From: Canariomyces notabilis
Lineage: Eukaryota > Ascomycota > Sordariomycetes > Sordariales > Chaetomiaceae
Assembly (NCBI RefSeq): GCF_033297395.1
Contig: NW_027041826.1
Coordinates: 1,224,905 to 1,288,904, forward strand
Direction: 5' to 3'
DNA length: 64,000 nucleotides
Positions 11,656-22,011 of the stretch are shown piece by piece. The notes beneath the pieces were generated by a model. The model saw nothing but the letters and a program-made list of their open reading frames with translations. It was not told where the DNA came from and made no database searches. The position numbers and the translations under genes are program-made. Position 1 is the first letter of the stretch. Every line of letters begins with the position of its first letter.

Positions 11656-13603
11656 ATGTCCCTCTACCATGAAACAGCCACCATCTTGACGGGTCCGTCG
11701 ACCCACGGTGGCAGTCTGAAGTCGAGGATTTTTGGTAACAAAGACCTCAAATCGCCGCCCGCCCAGGTCTACGCTCTTGCGTTTGAAGCGAGCAAGTGGA
11801 GTGCCGTACTGAAGGAGGTAGTTGAAAATACCCAGCTGCTGCAGCGCGAGCGCAAGGTATCTTCACATACTTGACCCTTCAATATACCTTTTGAAGAAAA
11901 TTACCAACACCAGATAGCTTTCACCAGTCCTCTCCATTTTGCTTACACACGACTTGTTGCTCAATAAAGGCGGCATCGCACTCCCCGCGTCTCACGGTCT
12001 GCGTGCCTCGGTCGAGAAGCACAGAGTACGGCTACAATCCGAGTTCACCCGGGCCAGACTAAGGAGAAAATGCCCTACTCTTGACGCGCTCAAGGCGATG
12101 GTCGACGCCCAACTGGGGCCTGCTCATCCGCGATGGGTCAGGGTAAACGCTATCAAGAGCTCTCTCGACGAGCAGCTGGACACGACCTTTAACGGGTTTG
12201 AGATTGTGCCGACTATCGCCGATGTCATGTCCCCTGCTTCAGCAGGCAGAAAGCTGATCTGCCTCGACGCTCACGTCCCCAATCTCGTCGCTGCTTCGCC
12301 AGGGACGGATTTCACCAAGACAAGCGCCTACAAATCCGGTGCCATCATCCTCCAGGATAAAGCCTCCTGTTTTCCGGCCTACCTGCTCGACCCGCGGCCC
12401 GAAGACGGCGACATCATCGACGCCTGCAGCGCCCCGGGGAACAAGACGACCCATCTGGCCGCGATTCTGCACGAGAGAGGGTTCGCACGAGGCCAGAAGA
12501 TCTTTGCCTTTGAGAAGGACAAGCAGCGGGCCAAGACCCTCGAGAAGATGGTCAGGACCGCAGGCTCAGACAGCGTCACGGTCATTTATCCGGGCCACGA
12601 CTTTCTCGAGACCGACCCCAACTCCCCTGAGTTTCGCAACGTCGGCGCCCTGTTGCTGGATCCGAGCTGCTCGGGAAGCGGCATCGTCGGGCGGGACGAC
12701 GCGCCCCAGTTCCACCTCCCTGCCCTCACCAACCCGCCATCCACCAGCAGCGACGCAAGCAACAACAACAACAACAACAGCAAATCCCGAAAACGGAAAC
12801 GGCGCGCAGACGTCAAACAAACCGGACCCGAACCGAAACCGGGACCCGGAACAGATACAACAGAACCAGAGTCGGAAAAGGACCTGCAAACCCGCCTCTC
12901 AGCGCTAGCAAGCTTCCAGCTGGCCATGGTGGTCCACGCGCTGTCCTTCCCCGTGGCAAAGAAAGTCAGTTACTCGACCTGTTCCATCCACGCGGAAGAG
13001 AACGAGCAGGTCGTGGCCGCGGCGCTGCGCTCCGACGTCGCCCGCCGCCGAGGCTGGCGTGTGCTGCGCCGCGACGAACAGGTCCGTGGCATGGCTGAGT
13101 GGCCTGTTCGTGGGCAGCCTCTTTCTTCTTCTTCTTCCTCCTCCACGTCCGGTGGTGAGGATGGGATGGAAATGGATAGTACCGCGCTGGAAGGGTGCGT
13201 TAGAGCTGAGGCTGGGGATGGCATGGGGGTTATGGGGTTTTTCGTGGCCTGCTTTGTTAGGGATGGGGTTGAGAAGGACTGGGAGGGGGATCCGGATGGG
13301 CCATTTCTACGGGATGAACGGGGGAGGATTGCCAGGGACGTGGATGGTATTCCGTTTTTGAAGAGCACTGGGGAACGGGCGTTTGCTTTGCAGGAGGATG
13401 AGAATGATGGCTTTCCTATGGAGTTGAGGTTCGCGGAGGATGGGGATGGTGATGACGGCGATGGGCCGTTTGAGAAAGACGCGCAGGGGAGGATTATCAG
13501 GAATGCAGACGGCATGCCTAGGTTGAAGAGGCATAGGGTTGAGGAGCAGGAAGAGGAGGAGGAAGGAGGGGATGATGATGAATGGGGAGGGTTTGACGAC
13601 TAG
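11656..13603 (+). CDS. rcm1: NSUN5/Rcm1-type rRNA cytosine-C5 methyltransferase
   Basis: Exon 1 is 11656-11856 and exon 2 is 11918-13603, giving 628 residues. The intron (11857-11917) must use the TAG acceptor at 11915-11917, which gives RERK then LSPVLSILLTHDLLLNKGG. A CAG acceptor 4 nt upstream would shift the frame to an early stop. The catalytic core has SAM-binding motif I DACSAPGNKTTHLA (about residue 234), motif IV DPSCSGSG (about 314) and motif VI SYSTCSIHAEENEQ (about 418) with the two conserved cysteines. Known role of Rcm1/NSUN5: m5C methylation of 25S/28S rRNA in the nucleolus. An Asn-run plus basic patch (SKSRKRKRRAD) sits between motifs IV and VI. A long acidic C-terminal extension carries a duplicated GPFxxDxxGRIxRxxDG motif not expected in the core family. 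Confidence 0.9.
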
Positions 13604-14113
13604 TATGTGGTGTGAATGTATTGTCGCAGTGGGCTTATGCTGGATGTCACCGAGGAAAGGCTCTGGCTCTGTTGGGTGCCCTACCGAGTGCTTAAGGGCT
13701 TTTGAAGTTTTGAACAGACTACATATCTGTCAACAATGCGTAGACGTCGTTGGAGGCGGGACTCTAGGGAGTCGTTTGATCTTACCTTCTCGGGGACTGT
13801 ACAGTACCCGTTGTAGCCCAGGGATGGCACGGACAAGAAGTTCCCCAACTTCTATGTAGAAACCGGCCAAGGTCAACAAGCAGTTCGCCAATTCTGTACA
13901 TACAGCATCAACAAAAATCCGTGATCCTCTGCAAAAACGCCGATGTTGGCAGACTAGACACGGTGCTTAACTTTTGCTGTCAAGCCGCCCTCGTCGCAGC
14001 GTTGGTTGTCATTGGCAGTCAACACCGGTTTTGATCTCCCATCCCTCCTGTCCTGACTTTTGCTCAAATCAGGTAGCTTCTTCAAGTTCCCAGCATCATG
14101 CTAGGTGAAAACA
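13604..14113. other. Intergenic, no gene recognised
   Basis: About 510 bp between two genes on the same strand. Nothing beyond the expected 3' and 5' flanks was recognised. Confidence 0.55.
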
Positions 14114-15152
14114 ATGCCCGATAAGCAAAGTCACCCTTACTTCCCGCAGGACTCTGCAGTCCCGGGATATGTTCCCAATAGCGCCCCTCTCCTCGTCATC
14201 ACAGGGGCGTTTGGCGGCATTATTGCCGTATTCCTGCTCGGGTGCATCTCCCTCGCAAGATGGTGTAACCCTGCCCTGAAAAAGGCCGAACAACTGGCCA
14301 TCGGCTGGTTTGTGCTATGTAAGTCCCCCTTTTCGACCACCCTAGATAAAGTAGTAACCTAATTGCTGCAGGCGGGTTCCTCCATTGCTTCTTCGAAGGT
14401 CCACTACACCTACAAACAACAACCTCCCTAGCCCCAGCCCCCCGCCTACTACTTACCCCTATCCTGACTACTTGAAATTCAAAAAAAACAGGCTACTTCG
14501 TCCTCAACCATGCCTCCATCACATCCTCGCAATCCCTCTTTGCCCAGCTGTGGAAGGAATACTCCCTCTCGGACTCGCGCTACATGACCTCGGACCCGTT
14601 TATGTTGTGCATCGAGACGCTCACAACCGTACGTACTTGGACCTCCCACCCCCAACTGGTTTGCCTTCGAAGTAGAAAGTAAGGTACCAGCCCCAAAAGA
14701 CTAACCAAAACCAAAAGTTGACCTGGGGTCCGCTGTCCTTGCTCACGGCGCTCCTGATCGCCTTGTCTTCCAAACCCGGCAGCACCAGCGGCAGGTATCA
14801 CGGCACGCGACACCTCCTCCAGACAGTCGTCTGCGTGGGCCACCTGTACGGCGTAGCGCTCTACTACGGGACCTGCGGCTTCGCAGAGCACATGCGTGGC
14901 CTGTCGTACAGCCGGCCCGAGCCGCTGTACTACTGGGGATACTTTGCGGGCATGAACGCGCCTTGGGCGGTGGTTCCGTGCGGTGAGTCCATCTTCTTGC
15001 TCGAGTTTGGTGCTAAGATGCAGGGTGTAAGGAAGACTGGGAAACAGGGGCTGACGGTTGGAGGGATAGTGTTGCTGCTTCAAAGTGCGAAAGCCATTCA
15101 GGGAGCCTTCGCCGCGGCTGGGCGGGCAGAGGAGCGGAAGAAAGTGAGATGA
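14114..15152 (+). CDS. Emopamil-binding protein-type sterol delta8-delta7 isomerase (EXPERA domain)
   Basis: Four exons, 14114-14318, 14372-14398, 14492-14628 and 14718-15152, give 267 residues, close to the family's usual 220-280. The 27-nt second exon is needed to give the continuous motif CGFLHCFFEGYFVLNH. Its His and Glu, four residues apart, match H76/E80 of human EBP. The Glu of MLCIETLT matches E122, and MNAPWAVVP carries the Asn/Trp pair of the active site. Hydrophobic segments include LLVITGAFGGIIAVFLLGC and LSLLTALLIAL. Known role: EBP isomerises the delta8 sterol double bond in the ER membrane. Fungi classically use the unrelated Erg2 for this step, so the substrate here is uncertain. 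The second donor (GTCCAC) is weak. The start is the ATG at 14114; an ATG at 14098 runs quickly into a stop. Confidence 0.85.
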
Positions 15153-15358
15153 CGGGAAGGGACCCTGATAGTAAGAACAAGTCTCAATGGGTATAGAGCA
15201 CGCAGGAAGATGCGCATAATATGTAATGTGTAGTTCCGGGCGAATGCCGTCTCGTCTATTCGTAGACTGTACCGCTTGTGAATCCCAGAGACATATTATA
15301 AACACATGCCAGTTTCCCACCAAACCTCCCAGGGGTATCGCTCCGCTCGCCAGCATGC

Positions 15359-16303
15359 TCATCGCACATACTTGTTCATAAACCTCTTGTGGAAATCGGA
15401 ACGGAGAAGATCCTTCCACATCGTTAGCACCTCAACCCGGGAAGGTCAAACCCAGGAAAACCACTCACATTGATGAACTCCTTCCTCTTACCCTTCTCCT
15501 CCGTCCCCCTCGCCTGGTTCTTGAACACCACATCATCGTCCCACCGTCGCTTGATGGTGAAATCGGGCTTGTTGAGGAGCGGGTTGCCCAGGGCAATGTC
15601 GCGCTCGCGCGCCTCCTGCTCGGCCGCCTGCCGCTCCCTTTCCTCGCGCTCCCTCTTCTCGGCCCGCTCGCGCCTGACGCGCTCCAGCTCCCGCTGCAGC
15701 TCCGCCTCCTCGTCGTCGCTGTCGTCTTCGTCGCTGCTTTCGTCGTCGTCGTCATCGTCCTCCCCGGCCTCGTCGCTGTCGTCGGCGTCTATGTCGCGCG
15801 ATTCCTCTAATATCCGCCGTCGTTTGGCTTCGGGGCTTTCGTCGTCTTCGTCTCCTTCTGGTGGAGATGTTCCGTCGACGTCATCGCCTCCGGACCGGGA
15901 GGTTAGCGCTAGCGGCCGCTTTGCTGTCGCCGATGACCCTTGGCCGTTGCTCTCGGATGCTGACGCGCCGGGGACGGGAGCGCCCTTGAGCTTGGCGTAG
16001 TGTGCTGCCTCGGCGGCCTCGAGCTCGGCGCGCAGGTCGCGGGTTGTTCGGTCGGCCTCGCCGCCTTGCCCGGGTTGTCTACCATCGTTAGTGGTCGCAA
16101 GGTATAGGCATGTCAGAAGGTGCGGCGCATACCGAAATTTCAACTGCGTGTATGCAGGAAGAAGGCGCTGGTGATAGGCTGGTCCTCGAAGGGCTTCTTT
16201 GCCGCGGGCCTGTGGGGGGCGACTGTCAGCGGGTCGCTGAGGAAAAGCATTGTGATTCCTCGGGGCTTACCGGGTCAAACGTAGGTCTATGTGCTGTAGT
16301 CAT
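15359..16303 (-). CDS. cwc15: Pre-mRNA splicing factor Cwc15
   Basis: Four exons on the minus strand (16271-16303, 16133-16209, 15469-16078, 15359-15412) give 257 residues. The N-terminus MTTAHRPTFDP/ARGKEALRGPAYHQRLLP and then KFRQPGQGGE are the hallmark of Cwc15/Cwf15. The C-terminus, in a 54-nt last exon, DLLRSDFHKRFMNKYVR, is the other conserved block. Between them lie a long Asp/Glu/Ser run and an Arg/Glu-rich coiled coil (QRELERVRRERAEKREREE). Known role: a component of the Prp19/NTC-associated activated spliceosome in the nucleus. It is convergent with the EBP gene (206 bp apart) and divergent from rrp45. Confidence 0.92.
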
Positions 16304-16611
16304 CTTGAGCTGCCAATTAAGTTTCCCGTCTATTTAGAGAAAGAGCGTTGTCCAGTTCCAATGTGAGAATATACGAGTATAGGTTGTCTGTTGATGGGTT
16401 CGCAAGGTGCGCGAGGCAAGGTGGATAGGTTGGGGACGGTCCTGTACGGTACTGTAGGTGCCTTGACCGCCAATGGTGCACCGGCAGAATTCACAAAATC
16501 AGGCGGTCACAATCGGCAGAATGTCGCCCCTCCAGAGCTAAGAGCTTGAGAAACGACGGTTTATTTCCACAACGGTCCCCCTTGCAAAGCAAGACCGCAT
16601 TCTAATCCAAA
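16304..16611. promoter_or_regulatory. Divergent promoter region of cwc15 and rrp45
   Basis: The start codons of cwc15 (minus) and rrp45 (plus) are 308 bp apart, so both 5' leaders and both core promoters must lie here. No TATA box is obvious. Confidence 0.6.
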
Positions 16612-17566
16612 ATGCCACGGGAAGCTGAGCCGTCACTAAGTGAGAAGCAATTTGTGCTACAAGCACTCCAAGAAAACCTCCGGCTCGACGGCCGCGAGTT
16701 TGATCAGTACCGCCCGCTGGAACTTACCTTCGGAGACCAGTATGGCGTCGCCGACGTGACACTGGGCAAGACGAGGTACAAGCTTACACAAAGAACCCAT
16801 CTCGATGGAACCCAAGGCTTTGAACTAACCACTCACCCTCCTTCTTAGAGTTCTCGCCAAAGCCTCAGCCGAAGTAACAGTTCCCTACGCCGACCGGCCG
16901 CTCGACGGCATCTTCACCATCGCGACCGAGCTCAGCCCCATGACGGCTCCATCCTTCGAGGTTAATCGACCGACCGAGACCGAAGTCCTGCTCTCGCGGC
17001 TGCTCGAGAAGACAATCCGCCGGTCGGGCGCGCTCGACACGGAATCGCTGTGCCTGGTGGCCGGGCAAAAGTGCTGGTCGGTGCGCGTCGACGTGCACGT
17101 GCTGTCGCACGGGGGCAACCTGATCGACGCGGCGTGCCTGGCCGTGGTGGCCAGCCTGCGGCACTTCCGCAAGCCCGACACGAGCATCGAGGGCGGCGTG
17201 CTGACCGTCTACACGCCCGCCGAGCGCGAGCCCGTGCCCCTCAGCTGGCTGCACTCGCCCTTCTGCGTCACCTGGAGCTTCTTTGGCGAGGAAGGCGAGA
17301 TTGCCGTGCTCGACGCCACCTGGCTTGAGGAGCAGGTGCGCGTCGCCAGCTGCACCATCAGCCTGAACCGCCACGGCGAAATCTGCCAGATTGCCAAGCT
17401 CGGCGGCACCCCCGTCGAGGCCGTCGCATTGCTGCAGTGCACCAGTGTGGCGCTGACCAAGGCCAAGGAGTTCTCGGCCTTGGTGGATAGGAAGCTGGCC
17501 GAGGATCTCAAGCGGAGGGATAAAGGGGGCTTGATGGCCGAGTTGAAGGCGGAAAACGATAGATGA
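16612..17566 (+). CDS. rrp45: Exosome core subunit Rrp45 (RNase PH fold)
   Basis: Exons 16612-16775 and 16849-17566 (intron GTACAA..CTTAG, 73 nt) give 293 residues. N-terminal SEKQFVLQALQENLRLDGRE is the typical entry to Rrp45/EXOSC9. The RNase PH fold follows (YRPLELTFGDQYGVADVTLGKTRVLA.., AEVTVPYADRP, LCLVAGQKCWSVRVDVHVLSHGGNLIDAACLAVVASL). The second half, with LDATWLEEQVRVASCTISLNRHG, is also standard. Known role: a structural, non-catalytic subunit of the nine-membered ring of the RNA exosome, in nucleus and cytoplasm. The protein is close to yeast Rrp45 in length and lacks the long C-terminal tail of animal EXOSC9. Confidence 0.92.
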
Positions 17567-18525
17567 GGGTACAAGACACCTGAGGATAGATATGGAGAGG
17601 GCGGGCGTTAGGATACGCTCACGGCCCGTCGAGCCATTGCGAAAGCCCTGACATTGAACTAAGAGTGGCGGTTCTTGGGGTAACCGATTGGGACCAATGA
17701 GTCCAACCGGTGTGCTCAAGCCGCCGACGACCAGGCGACCAAGATTCTGCCGCTAGAATGCGCCACAAGGACATTCATATCTTCAGTGGTTTTGCCGGGA
17801 CTGGGAAGCAGGTCACAGTTCTCCCAGTCTGCTGGACTAAATAGGGGCATAAGAACTAAAATGGGCGAGCTGGGAGTGGGAATTGCACCGGTCACACTGG
17901 GAGACAGCAAGTCCTCTGTAGCGCCAGGATTTGGAGATTTGATGGCCGCAGACAGACCGTCTAGGACAGGCATCTGGTCTATCCTCTCTGCGCTTAGTAT
18001 GCGCACGCCGGTAGCATCAGGCTGCCGCAAAAACAAGCATCATGAAGATACACCATCCTCCCGAGGTATCCATTCATAGTATACCACGAACCCTGTAGTC
18101 CTTCATTTCATGGCGATGGCGGCGCAAGATGTCTGCAACTGCGAATGAGTTGGCCGAGAAGTTGCGCCCAGGGGCCGAACCCCGAATTGTCCTTGGTTTC
18201 CGGCTGGTAGTGATCCTCAACCGCTAATCTTTCTGCAGGGCGAACTAGCAGGCAGTCCTGGCATCCGTCTCTTTGGGATCGTGGAATCAAGGCTGTGGCT
18301 AAACGAGCTAGACTCCGTAGTCCCCACGGAATCACTGAATAGGTAAGAAGCTGTGAGTGATACCAGCCTCCCCTTGAGCCTAGCCGCGCCAAGCGATGAA
18401 ATGAGAGCTCTGAGGTCGTCCGTCCCCGACCATTCGTCTCCCATAGACCCTGCACCGGTCGCGTTCGATGATAGAAACCCGCCGTCGTGTCCAACGCGGG
18501 GCGTCACCCTTCACATTGCTTGCAA
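17567..18525. other. Intergenic between convergent genes, no gene recognised
   Basis: About 960 bp between the 3' ends of rrp45 and the Arl3-like gene. Open frames on both strands (17716-18036 minus, 17786-18079 plus, 18108-18494 minus) overlap each other and show no known motif. This is longer than the other convergent spacers here (150-820 bp). Confidence 0.5.
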
Positions 18526-19248
18526 TCACCTCATGACCGGGGGGCGACTCTCCTTATTCCACTTGACCCTTGACCGGACCCAGTCGATCGCCTCCTGCAC
18601 TCCGGTCCCCGTCAGCGCGGAAACAGGCAGCACCCTCGAATCCCGGATTCCCCCGGACTTTTCGCCTTCGAACACCCTCTTCACCAGCCCCTCTTTGATG
18701 CGCACCACCTCAACGCAGTCCTCGCGGTCCTGCTTGTTGGCCAGGATCAGGAGCGGCACGCCTTCGGTTTCCGAGTTCTGCAGCACGTCCTCCAGCACGA
18801 GCCGGCACTCCTCCAGGCGGCCGGAGCTGTCTTCGTGGTCGAGGCTGCCGTCGCCAATGTCGGTGCTGTCAATGATGAAGACGATGGCGTGGCACGACGC
18901 GTAGTAGCTCTGCCAGAGCTTGCGCAGCGACAGTTGGCCCCCCACATCCCACAGCTTCAGGTACATGTCTGGTAGGACGATGGTCGAGACGTTTTGCCCG
19001 ACCGTGGGCACCGTCTTGAGCCGCGGCTCGGGCTTGTCCGGCGAGAAGATGGACTTGACCTGCTCGTGGAACGTGGTTTTGCCGGCGTTGTCGAGGCCGA
19101 GGAGGAGGACGGAGTATTCTGTTTCGTTTGGTTTTAATAGTCGCGGTTAGAAGCTCGTTCCATGAAAAGAGTCTGAAAAAGAAGCAGGTGCTAGCTTACC
19201 CTCCTTGCTTGTTGCCAGCCGGTAGAGGCCCTTGGCGAGGTGGTACAT
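18526..19248 (-). CDS. arl3: Arf-like small GTPase, Arl3/ARFRP1 type
   Basis: Exons 19200-19248 and 18526-19118 (intron 81 nt, GTAAGC..AACAG) give 213 residues. The G motifs are GLDNAGKT (P-loop, about residues 24-31), WDVGGQ, NKQD and SALTG. The N-terminus is MYHLAKGLYRLATSKEEYSV. It lacks the Gly2 of myristoylated Arfs and instead has Met plus a bulky hydrophobic residue. In yeast Arl3 this type of end is acetylated by NatC and recruits the protein to the Golgi through Sys1; applying that here is inference. An acidic insert (GDGSLDHEDSSG) is typical of the ARFRP1 branch. Known role: trans-Golgi recruitment of Arl1 and golgins. The downstream ATG at 19011 would remove the P-loop and is rejected as start. 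Confidence 0.9.
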
Positions 19249-19728
19249 TTTGTCTCTCGCTGGTGTAGGTCTGGGTTGAGCAATAGCCGGTGGCGGGCGT
19301 CTGCCGGGCGGAAAGATGGATTCGGGTTGCGAATGTTGACAGTCTGGACTCTGGGGAAGCCAACCGTTTACCAACAGCGGGCATAGCGCTATATTTAGCG
19401 CTGCAGAGCGAGCCGTGCCGATATCTTGTAATGTAACATTCCATCTTCTTATGTACTCCGTAGTCCGTACAGTGAACAATAAAGATGCTGTGTAACGTAC
19501 CGTGAGATCATGTTGGCGGTAATTTTCAGCCCTGGTGGGGCCAGCCGGGCTCTTGATAAGATAAAGAGGCCGAATTGTGTCGTCATAGCATGCGATGTGT
19601 TATTCCACAAGCGTATGCGTTCCTTCTCTCAGTCTCAACCATCCCATATATATTTACGCTCATAACTTTTTTTCATGGCTCCGTGACAGGACTCTGAGTG
19701 ATTTTGCAAACTCTCCACTTTGGTGAAA
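19249..19728. promoter_or_regulatory. Divergent promoter region of arl3 and the membrane-protein gene
   Basis: 480 bp separate the two start codons, and both promoters must lie here. No strong TATA box was recognised; TATATATTTA near 19648 is a possible one for the plus-strand gene. Confidence 0.45.
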
Positions 19729-21549
19729 ATGGCACCTGTTGCCATTGACGAAGAGCCAGGGTATGTGTAGAACTGTGTCATTGACTGTCTCGGCCCAGTA
19801 CGTGAGGACTGACCACGCGACTCCCCAGTTATTGGCCTCTGATTCAGGCAATATCGCACGTTTCGGCAGCCGCTTATCTCTCATACACCGTTGGAAGGAG
19901 CCTTTACCAGTCACACCAAGCCTTGGGCCCTGCTCAAGATACACGACACCGCATCGCGCAGCGCTCAAAGCTCACAACTGCCTTTGGAAGCCTCGCCGCG
20001 CTAGGGCTGGTGTTCGCTATTACATCAGCTTGGAACCATGCCTCGCTCTCCTACAAGGTGTGGGCTTCCGAGAGGGGAATCGAAGTTCCAACCTCGTATG
20101 TATCGGCTACTACTCAATCTTTCTACTATTCGACAGGTCGTTCCTAACGCGCCACGCTAGACTATTTGGGAGCCACGAGTCAAGTACAAACAATGCCACT
20201 GCAGCTAGCCTGCAGCTGAGACGTTGGCTGAGAGATACGCCCGTCTATATGGACGCCCTCGAGATTGTCGCCGAGAAGCCTCGGAGGCAGTGGTGGGGTC
20301 AGCAATCGGAGCTTGCAAAAGCCGCTTTTACCACGCTGCTAGCAATCGAAGGGCGCCGACGCAGAATCCCGCACCTCTGGGCTTATGCTCTACTATCTAT
20401 TTACGTCAATTTGTCGTTTGCTCAAAACCTCTTCTATATCGCCTTGCTCTTGAACCCATCCGCGAACCTAACTCGGGAGTCGAGGTATGTTGCCCTGACT
20501 CGCACCAGAGTTCGCGTGTTGACGTAGACAGTTCCCCGAACATCCTGGATCAGCTGTTTCCGCAAAAGTCCGGGAACTGGTGCCCCAGGCTTCCTGCGCT
20601 TCTTGCCCCTTTGTTTCTCAAATATGCCGCCACCGTCTGGCTCCCATATGCGGCAGGAACGCCACGGTTCGCAACAGCAGCAACAGTAAACAACATCCTG
20701 ACCCTCGCACCCCTGGTGCTGCCAATGATTATACCAGAATCCTGGGGTACCGTCCACCCGGACCCGCACGATGCTTACCGTAGCATTACCAAGCTCTACA
20801 ACGCCATGACCATGGCAAGCGCTCTACTCCACGCCAGGAGCACCGTAACTAGCCTATACTACAATCTTCCAGGGTCTTACAAGCATCGGCACAGCATCAA
20901 GATACCCTTCGATACGGAGAAACGGTCCAAATGGGAGCGGAGCGCGACAGCTATCGAGAAAGTCCTAGGCTCCATGGCCGACCACCCTGCTGTTGCCGCC
21001 GTCGGCAAGGACGTGCTCTTATGCGCTCTGAGCCTTGGTCTCTGGGCAGCCGTCCGGGCAGTGGATGTGAGCAAGATGATCCAATCGGTATCGCCGATCC
21101 ACACTACGCCAGCCTCTCCGTTCGGTGACGCGCCGATGACGACTACTCAGAAGTTCGACCACTCCGTTCACGAAGAGCCGCAGAAGCCAACATCTGCACC
21201 CTCCATGTCCCTGCGAAACCGGGACCTACCTGCCAGGACGATTGTGCCCGGCATTCACACCAAGGAGGCGGCCGACCCTCTACACCACACACCGAGACGC
21301 CGAGGCCGTCCGCGGAAGATCAAGATCGAGCCGGAGCCGGGACCAGGATTGGAAGATCAGAAGGGGACAACTGATGACGAGACTTACGAGCCTTCTCCGA
21401 AAGTCAAGGCAGAAGTTGGCCTTGGCGACGTCGTTCCGGATGATGAGTTTGACTGGGAACCTGCTTCACTAGCCTGGGCTTTGACGGCCTTGGGAGGGCT
21501 AGGCGTTGGCAGCGCTGCTGTCTTTGGAGCCGAGTGTATCTCACGGTGA
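19729..21549 (+). CDS. Uncharacterised multi-pass membrane protein with AT-hook-like motif
   Basis: Four exons (19729-19760, 19829-20095, 20161-20484, 20532-21549) give 546 residues in one consistent frame. I do not recognise the family. Likely membrane segments are TTAFGSLAALGLVFAITSAW (about residue 60), HLWAYALLSIYVNLSFAQNL, LLAPLFLKYAATVWLPYAA, NNILTLAPLVLPMIIP, VLLCALSLGLWAAVRAV and, near the C-terminus, ALTALGGLGVGSAAVFGAEC. Between the last two is a hydrophilic loop with TPRRRGRPRKIK (about 461-472), which has the GRP core of an AT-hook, followed by an acidic stretch. The last intron has two possible acceptors 4 nt apart (GTAG at 20527, ACAG at 20531). Only the second keeps SPNILDQLFPQKSG in frame. 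The protein could sit in the ER or nuclear envelope, but no targeting evidence decides this. Confidence 0.75.
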
Positions 21550-22011
21550 GCATACACATATGGTGCAGTTATCTCGGTGGGTTTTCGGGATGGTTAGGCA
21601 TGAGTTAGGAATGCGGCGCAATTTGGGCATTGATGAATGGCTTTATAAGGAGAGTTTGGAGTATTGGTTCATTCCCGTCTTCACATGTCTGGAAGTTGGG
21701 GAAATGGGGTTTTGGTTGTGATGGGTCTGACGAAGATATGAGAAAAGACGGGACGGCCCGGGGGCTAGCGCATTTCATACGCGGGAAACATTTAAATGAA
21801 ACGTTACCGGTGGATTCTCCATCTGAAAACGGCCAGACAGAAACCGGCGATCGGCAATCTATGTACGGATACGCAGTAGCATTCCCCGAACACCTGGTAA
21901 TTGTGTCGCAAACAATCCATCTTAGCGACGGAGTGGGACTCCCACTTACACCAAACCCACGAAACAACTACGACATTACCCCTCCCTCCTCTCAACAAGC
22001 TTTGCCAGGAG
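21550..22011. other. Intergenic, no gene recognised
   Basis: About 460 bp between two plus-strand genes. It presumably holds a terminator and the promoter of the UPF0045 gene. Confidence 0.5.

Noticed and set aside
11857..11940. Apparent frameshift between the two halves of the NSUN5-like gene
   Set aside because: Use of the TAG acceptor at 11917 restores the frame and the conserved LTHDLLLNKGG, so the gene is intact.
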